Below are positions 50,846-59,778 of a DNA stretch of 64,000 bases, one piece after another (the first letter of the stretch is position 1; every line of letters begins with the position of its first letter). The translations under genes and the position numbers were made by a program. Source of the DNA: Lacrimispora sinapis (lineage in GTDB: Bacteria; Bacillota; Clostridia; Lachnospirales; Lachnospiraceae); the NCBI RefSeq assembly GCF_043633585.1, contig NZ_CP141832.1, forward strand, positions 3,410,001 through 3,474,000, read 5' to 3'. The notes below the pieces were generated by a model. It made no database searches, was not told the DNA's origin, and saw only the letters and a program-made list of their open reading frames with translations.

Positions 50846-52813
50846 TTAATCATCCCAACTGCCCATATCAACGAAATTTCTTAACTGGCTTAATCTATTA
50901 TATATCTGCTTGAACATATCTAGTGCGGTATATCCTGCAGACCATGAGTCTTTAAATAAAATATCTCCGCATTTAACATCCCCGCAGTTGACTCTGCCAG
51001 TTCCAGTTATTGTGACGCCAGTATATCCGTCTCCGCCAATAAACAAGGAAGCCATTCTCCCTCCTGGGCTTCCTGATGGCCTGTCATTGGTGTTTATTTG
51101 TACCCAGCCATTTTTTGACCTTAATAAATTTGTTCCGTCAACAGAAACATAATAGTCTCCAAACCCAACCGCATCGTCATTCGCATAAAATGTTTCTGAT
51201 TCCAAGTTTCCGGAGAAAGTACCGTTTATCGCTCTGATATTCCGGCAGGTTAATACTCCGTCCTTTGTCATGCTAGAATAGTTAGATTCCCATGACAAAC
51301 GGTTTGTTTTAAGGATAATATCGTCCGGTTCAATAGAAAGTTGAGAAGAAACATCACCCTTACTCACCTTTAATGATATCTGCTCCGCTGTCTGTTCAAA
51401 TTTTGAATTAGTTTCATTAGCAAGGCTGGTTACAGACATAGCTATCTGATCCGCTCTAATCCGCAATGACGCTTCTGCCTGCTGCGCCCTGGTCACTTCT
51501 GCAAGGATCTGCTTTGCTGTTTGAATAAACTTGGTTTCCGTTTCTTCTTTGAGGTCCGATACCCTGACAGATACCTCTTCTACAGACTTCTTTATAACAG
51601 CCGTTTTTCCTTCCAGTTGTATGATCTGCATGGGAATTCCAAAGTTCTGTTTTCTCTCCTTAGTGCCCTGGGCTTCGTAGGTGTCTGTCATGGCCTGAAT
51701 GCCTTTTAAGGTTCGTTTCAGACAATAAGTCTCAATCACATCATCAGATGTATAGCAGATGATTCCGTCTCCCGGTTCCACCCAGGGAAGCGCGGCTGTC
51801 ACGATCTTACACGGCCTGTAAATCTTCCCCGATATTTGATCATACGCTGTGGCCGCTATATTCATCAATTCTGACGCACTTTTGCCGTAGACGAGGAAAT
51901 TACCCTGTATGGTATAAGCGTTCTTTCCACCACCGTATACGGCTCCTACATCCCCTTCTTCCTGTCTGATCTGGACCTGGTCGATACCGTACACCAGGAA
52001 ATCTTCATAGGTGGTCCCTGATGGGTTGTAATATGAAAGAGTTTCTCCCTCCAGTTCGGAGGGGAACAAATCATCTGCAGGGTGAAGTTCCTCTGACGGA
52101 TAAAGACCAGATGCTCCCAGGAAAACATATTTAAACTTTCCCGCTACATCAATCTGGCCAAAACACCCGTTAATTTCACAAATGGCTTTCATTATATCTC
52201 GGCCGGATATCTGGGACGGGTCAATCGTCTTTGCTACCTGCATATCGTCCAGCGGAAGAGTAACGTCTTTCTGCTTGATTCCCACAAACTCACAAAGGGA
52301 ATCCCGAAATTGTTTCAAGGTCAGGGGGAATGTCAGGCTGTTATACCAATCAGCCACATCAATATCAAATTTCCTCATGCGGTCGAATGCTGTGATCTTT
52401 CTCTTGCTCCCGTCCACCTGCCTTACAAAGCTGTCCACTTTGTATATCCCAAGCATCATTTCATAGTCCCCTACTTCTACGGACAGGGCAAATTCTTTCC
52501 CCGTCACATCCAAGGTGACGTCTGAAACAACAATTTCCATCATTGCTGAACTGCATTGCCCAAATTTTAGGGCATTGCTATCACACAGGGCCTGCTCGAG
52601 GACAAATGTTTCTGATGATATCCGGTCCCCATCAACCAAAAGCATAGGCGTGTCATCTACGGGGAACAGGTCGTCAGATGGCCAAACATCTTCTCCGGGA
52701 TAGAGCAGATCTATTTCTCCATCGAAAAACCTCAATCTGGCTGTCTTTACCGTTGGATCGGATATATTATTTCTTCGATACAAATTTTTTACTTCTTCGG
52801 GAATATGAATCAT
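50846..52813 (-). CDS. tail-tip/prophage endopeptidase-like structural protein
   Basis: 655 aa. The N-terminal half resembles siphoviral tail-associated hub proteins (residues 1-390; DRMRKFDIDVADWYNSLTFPLTL, ISGRDIMKAICEINGCFG). A coiled-coil stretch follows (400-490, KKSVEEVSVRVSDLKEETETK), then a beta-rich C-terminal region with GGRMASLFIGGDGYTG. It attaches fibres to the baseplate. No visible peptidase motif. Confidence 0.78.
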   Translation of the reverse strand: MIHIPEEVKNLYRRNNISDPTVKTARLRFFDGEIDLLYPGEDVWPSDDLFPVDDTPMLLVDGDRISSETFVLEQALCDSNALKFGQCSSAMMEIVVSDVTLDVTGKEFALSVEVGDYEMMLGIYKVDSFVRQVDGSKRKITAFDRMRKFDIDVADWYNSLTFPLTLKQFRDSLCEFVGIKQKDVTLPLDDMQVAKTIDPSQISGRDIMKAICEINGCFGQIDVAGKFKYVFLGASGLYPSEELHPADDLFPSELEGETLSYYNPSGTTYEDFLVYGIDQVQIRQEEGDVGAVYGGGKNAYTIQGNFLVYGKSASELMNIAATAYDQISGKIYRPCKIVTAALPWVEPGDGIICYTSDDVIETYCLKRTLKGIQAMTDTYEAQGTKERKQNFGIPMQIIQLEGKTAVIKKSVEEVSVRVSDLKEETETKFIQTAKQILAEVTRAQQAEASLRIRADQIAMSVTSLANETNSKFEQTAEQISLKVSKGDVSSQLSIEPDDIILKTNRLSWESNYSSMTKDGVLTCRNIRAINGTFSGNLESETFYANDDAVGFGDYYVSVDGTNLLRSKNGWVQINTNDRPSGSPGGRMASLFIGGDGYTGVTITGTGRVNCGDVKCGDILFKDSWSAGYTALDMFKQIYNRLSQLRNFVDMGSWDD

Positions 52814-52823
52814 GGTTTTCCTC

Positions 52824-53210
52824 CTAATATTCTATGAGCTCAAAAGTGATGGGCCGATACAAGACTGTGTTTTCATATGGCATTAAAATATCAAACTCCA
52901 CGTCAGGTATATAAAAATTCCCGGTTGCATAATCATTTGTTTCATCATTCCAGTATTCAATACTGACAAGCGTTCGGTCCGGGAACAGCTCCTGCAATTC
53001 GATTTTATCTTCCAAACACAAAGGTGGAGTGGTGAAAGTAATTGTAGTCTTCCTATGCGGAAGGACGTTGCGGTGAGTTAATCCGGTTGCATCCGTCCAG
53101 GGATTTAAGTCCGTTTGTCGGTTTGGTATTGATTTATAGTTTTGAAAAAACCTTCCTGACACAATGTTTCCTGATACCTTCATGAGATATCCCCTGTAGT
53201 TCGTTGCCAT
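52824..53210 (-). CDS. small tail protein (DUF6711-like)
   Basis: 128 aa. MATNYRGYLMKVSGNIVSGRFF and the end LYRPITFELIEY are the features I associate with the family. It has a position (between tape measure and tail hub) typical of distal tail components. No catalytic residues seen. Confidence 0.68.
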   Translation of the reverse strand: MATNYRGYLMKVSGNIVSGRFFQNYKSIPNRQTDLNPWTDATGLTHRNVLPHRKTTITFTTPPLCLEDKIELQELFPDRTLVSIEYWNDETNDYATGNFYIPDVEFDILMPYENTVLYRPITFELIEY

Positions 53211-53224
53211 AAGCTCACCTCCCT

Positions 53225-56200
53225 TTATGTAAATGCTGATTCGCCGGTCTTGCCTTTAAAGATGTCATTCTGGCCTCTTACTGCTTCAAACATTTCTTTT
53301 GCGGTAGGAGCTGCCTGTGGATCCTTCTCACTGATTTTCTTTAAAAAGGCTTTCATTTCCCGCAATAGCATAAGCAGTTCTGTCTTTGATATGCTATCTC
53401 CCATCATCAGATCCGACTGAGATAATAACCCCTGGGTGGAGCTTTCTGTTCCGCCTGGCCTTGCGCTCCCCACCATAGCGAGCTGTGGAGTTGTGCTACT
53501 TACCAGATTCCTTACGCTGGATATCAGCGGGGTAAGAGATGATCTCATGCCGCTTTGTACCGCTCGGGAAATCCCCTCTGTGATCTGCATGTTATTGGCA
53601 ACGGCCGTCCGGTTTCCAATCTGTCCAACTAACTCCGGCCCGCTCTCTCTGGCCACAAACATCTGGCCTTTGTTAGGAAACCCACCAGATGCAAAACCGG
53701 AAACAGGAGATACAGAAACTGAGGACCCTCCACCTATACCCATAGCGTCTTTGATTCCGTCCCCGATTCCCCCAAAGAACTCTCCCATTTTGTTCTGCAG
53801 CCAGTCTCCCATGGATAGCAGGCCGTTCCATATGGCCTTTATCATATTTTTGCCTACGTCCACCAATTTTCCTGGGAGTTTATTAAACCAGCCCACAATG
53901 GCGTTTAGGGCCTTCGGTATGTTCGTACCGACCCAGCTGATTATGTCCGTTGTCCATTTGACGATCGTATCTTTAAAAGCTACGATCTTATCATAGATTT
54001 TGCCTGGGAGTTCTGCAAAGAAGGTCAGGACTTTTTCAATGATCTTTGGTACTTCTACTGAAGCAACCGCAATCATTGTTGTTACCCACTCTACGATCTT
54101 ATCCTTTACCACAAGAATCTTATCCCATATCTTGCCCGGGAGCTCTGTGAAAAACTTTATTACAGCGCTGATTATTTTAGGAACTTCCGTTGTCACAGTG
54201 GAAATCATGTTAAGAACCCATGTGGCCACGGTCCCGATCGCAAAGCCGATTGCATAACCGATCTTTCCGGGAAGTTCATCAAACCATTTCACTACGTTGT
54301 CTATGACCGTCCCTATTTTATCCGGAATTCCCGATAGATACTGTAATAAACTATCCCACTTTTCAGAAGCTTTTGTCTTAACGCTTTCCCACACCGCCGA
54401 TAATTTTTCTGGGATACTCTCGAAAAATGGAATCACGGTATTGTTCCACCAATCCGGCACTTTCTTTGTCCAGAACTCTTTTATTTCATCCCAGTGAGTA
54501 ACTGTGTAAACGATAGTGGCGACCACAGCTGCGATTGCTGCCACAACCAGCGCACCGGCTGCTGCTACGCTGATCCCAAGTGCCGACGCAAGAGCGGCAA
54601 CTCCGCTTGCTATGGCTGTTCCTAACCCACTTATTGCGCCGCTTAACATTCCAGGTATTGTCACTGTAAAAAACGTCCGTATAGGAGTCAATATTAGACC
54701 TGATAATACAGACGGCAAAGAAGCCCCTGTTTCAGCCATAGTTGTAGTTATGGTAGTCATAATGGTACTGCTTGGAAATGCCTTGGCCAGTAATTTCCCA
54801 ATACCGGAAAATGTCAGTCCTTTACTTATAGAAGTCATTATCTTTGCAGACAGTAACTTTCCAAGCCCCGTAAATTGTAAAAGTCCAAAGGCCGTAAGTA
54901 TTGTTGTTTCAACAGGTGCCGCCTTAAAGGAAGCCCCCCAAAGCTCAATGCCTGCATTTATAGCTTTCCAAATTAATTCTCCAACTTTATTTCCTATTTC
55001 GAGGAAATCAATAGATTCAAGGAATTTTCCGATCTTAGTACCTATCAGAGACCAGTCCGTGTTATCCAGGGTAGCTATCATTGTGTCTAGCAATCCCTTG
55101 ACCCAGACATTAATCGTCTGCCCTGCGGAAGCAAAGTCAAAGGTCAAGAAGAAGTTATTAACGCCGCTTGCAATGGAATTTCCCCAGTTCGACCAGTCAA
55201 AATTTTCGCCAAAAGAAAGTGCTGCGTACATTGCGGTATTGAGTGCACCCGCAATAGTCCTTGCTACCGAACCAAATAGATCGGGTGTAATAAGTCCATT
55301 TAAGAATTCAGCCAATCCCTGACCGAAGTTGCTTGCACCAGTATAGATGGAAGGCCAGTTAATACGATTTAAAGCATTGGTAAGGCCATTGCTGATGATA
55401 GATCCTACTTTTTCATAATCGCCTTCTTTAAAAGCATTGGTTAGCTTTTCCACAACACCCTGTATTGCTTTATCTACCGCAGGGCTAACGGTAACATTGG
55501 AAAACAATTCTCCTCCGGAAAGATCTCCAAGATCCGGAACCCCTGCACCTCCTGCCCCGGTACCACCCGATTTAGAATCCGAAGTGGTCATAACATTCAG
55601 CTTATCAATGCTTGATAAACTTTCTTTTGCTTGTTTTCCGGCTTTCTTTGCCGCATCTCCAATGCCCCCAACTGCATTAGAAGCATTGTCTGCCGCATCG
55701 GTAACCGCACCTATGCCAGCTGCCGCATCCGATACTCCACCGCCGCCCTTCTTTCCCGTAATCATCTCCGTAAAGGCTTTGAAGGCATTCGCAAGAGTCA
55801 TCAGCTTCCCTATAATAGCATTGATTACCTTAATCACCGGAGTAAGGACATTGATAAGCCCCTGGCCAATGGTTGCCTTTAAGGAATCAAATTGTAGTTT
55901 TAGCACTCGGACTTGATTGGCCCAACCGTCACTGGTCCGGATAAAATCTCCGGAAGCCAGAGATAGCTGATCCTGTACAAACTTATACCGTAAAGCTACT
56001 TTTTCAGCTTCAGACATTTTGGATGTTACTTTTCCATAGCCATTTGCCAAAGCATAGGCATCAAGGGCATTCTGAGTCATTACGATGCCCAGGTCCTTAA
56101 GCGTCTCCGTCTCCCCTGTGAATACGGATTTCAGCTTTGTATATGCCTCGTCCTGGGAAATGTTATAAAAGGATGCCACGTCACCGGCCAGACCGGTTAA

Positions 56201-56614
56201 AGTTGTGGACATGTCATAGGCCGCACTCTCAGAGAATCCAAAAGCCTTAGCCATTGCCCCAAAGGTACCGGTAAATTTCTTAGCCATTGTCTCGGACAAA
56301 CCAAATGACTGTGCTGCGTTCTTTGCAAAATCATTTACCTGCTGGGACATTTTAGGGAATGTCACATCAACAACATTCTGCACCTCCTGCAGGTCAGAAC
56401 CCAGATCAATACAGGACGCACCGAACTCAACAATCTTTTTGACCGCAAAAGCGGCAGCCAAAGCCCCGCCTATTTTAGCCGCGAAACCCGACATCTGTGA
56501 TGCTAGAGAGCTGCCTGCTTTGCTTGCCGTTTTCTGAATGCCGGCCATCTGCTTATCAAAACTGTTTTTATTAACTACAAGATCAAGGCCAATTTGACCC
56601 ACACTGTCAGCCAT
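53225..56614 (-). CDS. tail tape-measure protein
   Basis: 1129 aa from ATG 56614 (GCAGGTGATATTT upstream); the frame opens at 56623. The N-terminal helical region (1-250) includes AAAFAVKKIVEFGASCIDLGSDLQEVQNVVD, a Gly/Ala linker follows, then hydrophobic segments near 600-680 and 11-mer-like repeats (PGKIWDKILVVKDKIVEW, PGKIYDKIVAFKDTIVKW). It sets tail length and, with its hydrophobic regions, may form the DNA channel in the host membrane. The long plus-strand frames inside are antisense shadows. Confidence 0.92.
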   Translation of the reverse strand: MADSVGQIGLDLVVNKNSFDKQMAGIQKTASKAGSSLASQMSGFAAKIGGALAAAFAVKKIVEFGASCIDLGSDLQEVQNVVDVTFPKMSQQVNDFAKNAAQSFGLSETMAKKFTGTFGAMAKAFGFSESAAYDMSTTLTGLAGDVASFYNISQDEAYTKLKSVFTGETETLKDLGIVMTQNALDAYALANGYGKVTSKMSEAEKVALRYKFVQDQLSLASGDFIRTSDGWANQVRVLKLQFDSLKATIGQGLINVLTPVIKVINAIIGKLMTLANAFKAFTEMITGKKGGGGVSDAAAGIGAVTDAADNASNAVGGIGDAAKKAGKQAKESLSSIDKLNVMTTSDSKSGGTGAGGAGVPDLGDLSGGELFSNVTVSPAVDKAIQGVVEKLTNAFKEGDYEKVGSIISNGLTNALNRINWPSIYTGASNFGQGLAEFLNGLITPDLFGSVARTIAGALNTAMYAALSFGENFDWSNWGNSIASGVNNFFLTFDFASAGQTINVWVKGLLDTMIATLDNTDWSLIGTKIGKFLESIDFLEIGNKVGELIWKAINAGIELWGASFKAAPVETTILTAFGLLQFTGLGKLLSAKIMTSISKGLTFSGIGKLLAKAFPSSTIMTTITTTMAETGASLPSVLSGLILTPIRTFFTVTIPGMLSGAISGLGTAIASGVAALASALGISVAAAGALVVAAIAAVVATIVYTVTHWDEIKEFWTKKVPDWWNNTVIPFFESIPEKLSAVWESVKTKASEKWDSLLQYLSGIPDKIGTVIDNVVKWFDELPGKIGYAIGFAIGTVATWVLNMISTVTTEVPKIISAVIKFFTELPGKIWDKILVVKDKIVEWVTTMIAVASVEVPKIIEKVLTFFAELPGKIYDKIVAFKDTIVKWTTDIISWVGTNIPKALNAIVGWFNKLPGKLVDVGKNMIKAIWNGLLSMGDWLQNKMGEFFGGIGDGIKDAMGIGGGSSVSVSPVSGFASGGFPNKGQMFVARESGPELVGQIGNRTAVANNMQITEGISRAVQSGMRSSLTPLISSVRNLVSSTTPQLAMVGSARPGGTESSTQGLLSQSDLMMGDSISKTELLMLLREMKAFLKKISEKDPQAAPTAKEMFEAVRGQNDIFKGKTGESAFT

Positions 56615-56659
56615 AAATATCACCTGCCTTTAACGAGACAGGCACATCGGCACAGCGTC

Positions 56660-56812
56660 TTAGATTCTTAGTTCAAATTCTTTCTTGCAATCTTTGTTTT
56701 TGCATTTTAGAAAAACCCCTTTGCAGACGGCATCTTTGGTATGAAAAACATTTACCGGATAACCGCAATGCGGGCATTTCACTTTTATTTTTTCTTTTAC
56801 AATTTCAATCAC
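56660..56812 (-). CDS. small zinc-ribbon protein
   Basis: 50 aa from GTG 56812, overlapping the stop of the Gp15-like gene (GTGA). Two Cys pairs, VKCPHCGYPV and LKCKNKDCKKEF, give a zinc ribbon. Similar mini zinc ribbons (Com-like) are found in many phages; an RNA-binding or packaging role is speculative. Short, in a gap otherwise empty. Confidence 0.7.
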   Translation of the reverse strand: MIEIVKEKIKVKCPHCGYPVNVFHTKDAVCKGVFLKCKNKDCKKEFELRI

Positions 56813-57171
56813 CCCCCACACATCTGCGCAAACGTCTGCTCCAAGAGTTTCATTTCCTGATCATAGGTAGCCGGAGTCATTGCTTCGGCCTTTCGGTTTC
56901 TCCATTCATCATAAATGCGCTTCTGATCTTTGCTGAAATGCTTAATTACATTTTTGTCTGTTTCAGATCGAATTGCCACAACTCGGCCCAGAGGGGTTTC
57001 CGGATCAATTCCTGTAAGCAGAGACTTGAATTCATCCCAGCTCACCGATTCAAACTCTTTGGTGCGTATTCTCAACCCGTACTGCGAAAGGAAGCTGGAA
57101 ATAATTAAATCCCAGTCCTCAAATAAATCGTAGTACGGGTCACTACTCTCCCTGGTCGACGTCCTCCCCGG
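56809..57171 (-). CDS. Gp15-like tail assembly chaperone, frameshift-expressed part
   Basis: An open frame of 120 codons after an in-frame TAA at 57172. It reads RESSDPYYDLFEDWDLIISS then FLSQYGLRIRTKEFESVSWD, the usual Gp15 pattern. It has no ATG or GTG and no ribosome site; only a weak TTG at 57075. The upstream chaperone (57143-57439) overlaps it by 29 bp in another frame, so a ribosomal frameshift is the simplest way to translate it. Equivalent of the GT product of phage lambda. Confidence 0.8.
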   Translation of the reverse strand, partial: PGRTSTRESSDPYYDLFEDWDLIISSFLSQYGLRIRTKEFESVSWDEFKSLLTGIDPETPLGRVVAIRSETDKNVIKHFSKDQKRIYDEWRNRKAEAMTPATYDQEMKLLEQTFAQMCGG

Positions 57172-57439
57172 TTATCAGCCCTATTGCTTCCTGAATTACC
57201 ACAGTCAGATCCTGAAAACTTAACTTCAACTTTTCAATTTCTTTCTGGGATTTTTCCGGGAACATCAAGTCGTAGGTTTTTAAAGTCTCACTCAGCCCTG
57301 ACTGCCCTGTACTCATGAGCCCCATAACCTTTAACATAGTGGGCGCATCGGCATTTACCTCCAGCTTCTTTCCTTTAATGACCAATGAGGGATTTCCGTC
57401 AAAGGTCAGCTTCTCTGTGATATCAACTACTTTTGCCAT
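57143..57439 (-). CDS. tail assembly chaperone (G-type)
   Basis: 98 aa. MAKVVDITEKLTFDGNPSLV, then MLKVMGLMSTGQSGLSETL and DLTVVIQEAIGLITGEDVDQGE. It binds the tape measure protein during tail assembly. Normal start with GAGAGGAGATAAAAAAAC. The last codons lie in the frameshift window, so a minor product is likely extended into the Gp15-like frame. Confidence 0.82.
   Translation of the reverse strand: MAKVVDITEKLTFDGNPSLVIKGKKLEVNADAPTMLKVMGLMSTGQSGLSETLKTYDLMFPEKSQKEIEKLKLSFQDLTVVIQEAIGLITGEDVDQGE
57146..57171 (-). promoter_or_regulatory. candidate programmed frameshift window (tail chaperone)
   Basis: Between the TAA of the second frame (57172-57174) and the TAG of the first (57143-57145) lies a 26-nt region with GGGGAGG (57163-57169). 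That sequence resembles the GGGGCGA slip site used for -2 shifting in phage Mu. A -2 or +1 shift gives LITGE-RTSTRESSDPYY. Confidence 0.7.
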
Positions 57440-57454
57440 GTTTTTTTATCTCCT

Positions 57455-57482
57455 CTCAAAAAAGAGCCAGGTCCTATCCCTC
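57455..57482 (-). terminator. hairpin after the major tail protein extension
   Basis: Minus-strand GCCAG pairs with CTGGC around AGGGATAGGAC, followed by TCTTTTTT. It begins right at the end of the frameshifted reading frame. May be a partial terminator. Confidence 0.6.
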
Positions 57483-57532
57483 TGGCCCGATATCTTCTTC
57501 TGGTTCTTCCGGTTCTGCGGGCAGCGCAGGCT

Positions 57533-57982
57533 CTACGCTCCCGCTGGGGTAAAATTTGGCTTGCCATAGCAAACCACCTCAAATTCAAGCGTATCAAGCG
57601 CTGCGGTGTCTCCGCCGCCCGGGGTAGTCACATTAATGACACAATCAAAGGCCAATTTTGCTCCGGATACCATTTCCCATTCAAACTTTGTCATAGCATC
57701 CTCACCCATGGCCATAAACAGGCTGGCTATATAGTCATTCCCCGGATCCCCAACACTTCTCTTTCCCTGAAAGGAAAAGCTAAGTTTCTTGCCGACTACT
57801 GCATTTTTCGCCCAACCGCCTGCGTCCATGGCATACCATTCATCGGTTGTATTGTCGATTGCGGGGGCAAAGTTCGTTAAATCCTTCGGCATCACCATAT
57901 CAGCTTCTGTACTTTTTAATCCCTTTGTTCCAAATCTAAATTTGTTGTTGTGTACTGGAAACACTGTTGCTGCTTCTGACAT
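57533..57982 (-). CDS. major tail protein
   Basis: 149 aa. MSEAATVFPVHNNKFRFGTK, then a tube-forming beta barrel with LSFSFQGKRSVGDPGNDYIA and FEVVCYGKPNFTPAGA. It forms the tail tube. The AAATTTT before the last codons is a -1 slip site in the right frame; slipping would add 25 residues (YPSGSVEPALPAEPEEPEED...) and end at 57474. Both forms could be made in a fixed ratio. Confidence 0.87.
   Translation of the reverse strand: MSEAATVFPVHNNKFRFGTKGLKSTEADMVMPKDLTNFAPAIDNTTDEWYAMDAGGWAKNAVVGKKLSFSFQGKRSVGDPGNDYIASLFMAMGEDAMTKFEWEMVSGAKLAFDCVINVTTPGGGDTAALDTLEFEVVCYGKPNFTPAGA
57551..57557 (-). promoter_or_regulatory. candidate -1 slippery heptamer in the major tail gene
   Basis: Read on the minus strand, A-AAT-TTT in the zero frame (CCA AAT TTT ACC), a textbook X XXY YYZ site. 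The -1 frame from here is open for 25 codons to a TAG at 57474-57476. Confidence 0.68.
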
Positions 57983-57992
57983 TTTTCATGCC

Positions 57993-58400
57993 TCACTTTC
58001 TCTGATAAATAAAATCCAGCCATATCACATATTCGTATACCCCGCCATCATCCGATCCAACATCCTGCGGTTCAGGAACCATCAGACGCAAGTAATTGAT
58101 GTGGGTATCCCCTATGGATAGGCTGGTTACACTTCTTAGCTTCTCAAATAAATCATAGGCCGCTTTCTCCGTCTCATCCTTAATTTTGTTCCAATGGATG
58201 AGCAGGCAAACGGACTTCGTATCATAGGTAGTGCATTCTAATCCGCCAATGGCAATATCGGCCGGGCCAGACGTTGGGCGACTGTAAACTCCAATAGATT
58301 TTTGAGTTTTATTATCCAGCTTGCCAATATAGACATTATCATCTGCAGCAATATTCAAACTGGATATATACTGCCTGATATCTTTTAGAGCCAGCATCAC
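57993..58400 (-). CDS. minor capsid/tail completion protein (Minor_capsid_3-like)
   Basis: 135 aa. LKDIRQYISSLNIAADDNVYIG, then CLLIHWNKIKDETEKAAYDL and YVIWLDFIYQRK. Position just before the major tail protein matches tail-terminator or tail-completion proteins. The family name is from memory of siphovirus annotations and may be one member off. Confidence 0.7.
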   Translation of the reverse strand: MMLALKDIRQYISSLNIAADDNVYIGKLDNKTQKSIGVYSRPTSGPADIAIGGLECTTYDTKSVCLLIHWNKIKDETEKAAYDLFEKLRSVTSLSIGDTHINYLRLMVPEPQDVGSDDGGVYEYVIWLDFIYQRK

Positions 58401-58780
58401 ACGCCACCTGCTTTCTTGTAAAACTTCTTAAATGCTTTTGGTGTAAAATCTTCACTGATTCCCCCCGGCAGCCACGGTTCATACCATTGGCCACTTGCAA
58501 ATGCATTTTCATCTTTCTGGAAGTTGTATTCCGGGTGAAAATACAACTTCCTTGCATAAGGCGTGCTAGTTACAAGCTGGGCCTTCCCTTTGTAGGAATC
58601 GGAATAATCAACAAAAGTACTTTCATCTTGAAGATTGCCGGTGTCAAAAGGCATGATCTCCGATTGAAGTACTTCTGTATGTAATGCCTCCGCTGTCATT
58701 TCCAAGGCTTTTACTGCCGCCTGTGACAGCTGTTTGATACGTGGCAAGTTCATCTTAACCGTTGATTTCACCTGCATCAA
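58397..58780 (-). CDS. minor capsid protein (Minor_capsid_2-like)
   Basis: 127 aa, HK97 gp10-like or Minor_capsid_2 in style: MPFDTGNLQDESTFVDYSDS, YARKLYFHPEYNFQ and LPGGISEDFTPKAFKKFYKKAGG. Overlaps its downstream neighbour by 4 bp. Probable head-tail joining. Confidence 0.75.
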   Translation of the reverse strand: MMQVKSTVKMNLPRIKQLSQAAVKALEMTAEALHTEVLQSEIMPFDTGNLQDESTFVDYSDSYKGKAQLVTSTPYARKLYFHPEYNFQKDENAFASGQWYEPWLPGGISEDFTPKAFKKFYKKAGGV

Positions 58781-59115
58781 ACCACCTCCAATGTGCAGAA
58801 ATTAACTGTTCCATCCGGATTCCGGTTCTTGGTTCCCTGCTCAATGCGCCGTTCTTCCCCAAATACAGTAACGGTACCCCCACTTAGAGATGGGAAGTCT
58901 GGCGCAATATCGCCGGGGAACATGGCCGTCCCGGTGATCTGGACCAGTTTCTTTTCTGCGGTAAAGATTGTCTTTGCTTTATCCTGGAAGTTGCACTTTA
59001 ACTCCAGATCTGCCATATATTTAGGCTCTCCCAAGTTGTTAATTTCTTCACTTTCAAGGTGTACCTTGATATCTGTTTTACACAGGCTTTTCGGCACTAA
59101 ACATGGGTATTTCAT
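58777..59115 (-). CDS. minor capsid protein (Minor_capsid_1-like)
   Basis: 112 aa, start AGGTGAGCCT-ATG. The short beta protein KYPCLVPKSLCKTDIKVHLES, ITGTAMFPGDIAPDFPSLSGG, EERRIEQGTKNRNPDGTVNF is the pattern of these head-completion proteins. Position as in other siphoviruses: connector, minor capsid 1, 2, 3, tail. Confidence 0.75.
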   Translation of the reverse strand: MKYPCLVPKSLCKTDIKVHLESEEINNLGEPKYMADLELKCNFQDKAKTIFTAEKKLVQITGTAMFPGDIAPDFPSLSGGTVTVFGEERRIEQGTKNRNPDGTVNFCTLEVV

Positions 59116-59119
59116 AGGC

Positions 59120-59515
59120 TCACCTCGCTAAGCGGCAACACAGGCCAGTCTGGGACAGCAGAGCATATACATCACGCATCATAGCAATACCCTTGTCAGT
59201 AAATACGTTCCAAGAACTACCAAACTGAACTGATGCACCATTAAGACTATAGCTGGAAAGAATTGTACTGATCTCATCGGCATTCTCATATTCAAAATCG
59301 GCCTGCCGACAGATCACTTCCTGAATGACTTCCTGCTGAAATTCCGTCAGAGAAGAAAAACCCCGGCCCACAATACGGTTGTAGGTCAGGGAATCAATGT
59401 GGCGGCTGGCTTGTCGGAGATACCTTTCCAGGTCTTCTTCCGGCACTGTGCTGCCTTTATAGGTTTCTTTATAATATTCCGCTGTTACATAGGGGATATA
59501 GGCCATCTTACTCAC
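59120..59515 (-). CDS. head-tail connector protein (gp6-like)
   Basis: 131 aa. VTAEYYKETYKGSTVPEEDLERYLRQASRHID, then LTYNRI and a helical repeat (VIQEVICRQADFEYENADE), the general form of HK97 gp6 or SPP1 gp15 connectors. It would form a ring under the portal. Confidence 0.76.
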   Translation of the reverse strand: MSKMAYIPYVTAEYYKETYKGSTVPEEDLERYLRQASRHIDSLTYNRIVGRGFSSLTEFQQEVIQEVICRQADFEYENADEISTILSSYSLNGASVQFGSSWNVFTDKGIAMMRDVYALLSQTGLCCRLAR

Positions 59516-59765
59516 CTGCTTTCTGGCCGGCAGCTTTTCCTCTCTTTGTTTCCTTGCCCGGTTCCTTTCCTGGGTCTTCCGCTTCGGTTGTGGGCTGTTC
59601 TTCTTTTACATCCGCTTCTGGTTCTTCCGGCAGATTCTCCACCTCATAACCATGACTGCGAAACCATTCTAACAGGTGGGGATTATCTGTTTCTCCCACT
59701 CCGTTGCAAAAAGGTACGCTGGCAGATGTACCTGTATATTGTTTGTTGGGTGCATATACTTTCAT
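59508..59765 (-). CDS. small acidic phage protein
   Basis: 85 aa. Starts MKVYAPNKQYTGTSASVPFC; a folded N-terminal part (1-50, HLLEWFRSHGYEVENL) resembles a LEM/HeH-like helix pair of phage proteins, then an acidic Pro/Glu/Lys tail. Overlaps the connector gene by 8 bp. Between capsid and connector genes; function unknown. Confidence 0.65.
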   Translation of the reverse strand: MKVYAPNKQYTGTSASVPFCNGVGETDNPHLLEWFRSHGYEVENLPEEPEADVKEEQPTTEAEDPGKEPGKETKRGKAAGQKAGE

Positions 59766-59778
59766 AGATAATCCCTCC

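Noticed and set aside
54516..55322. Plus-strand open frame of 268 codons
   Set aside because: Lies opposite the tape-measure gene and reflects its biased codons; Ala/Ser/Pro-rich with no domain.
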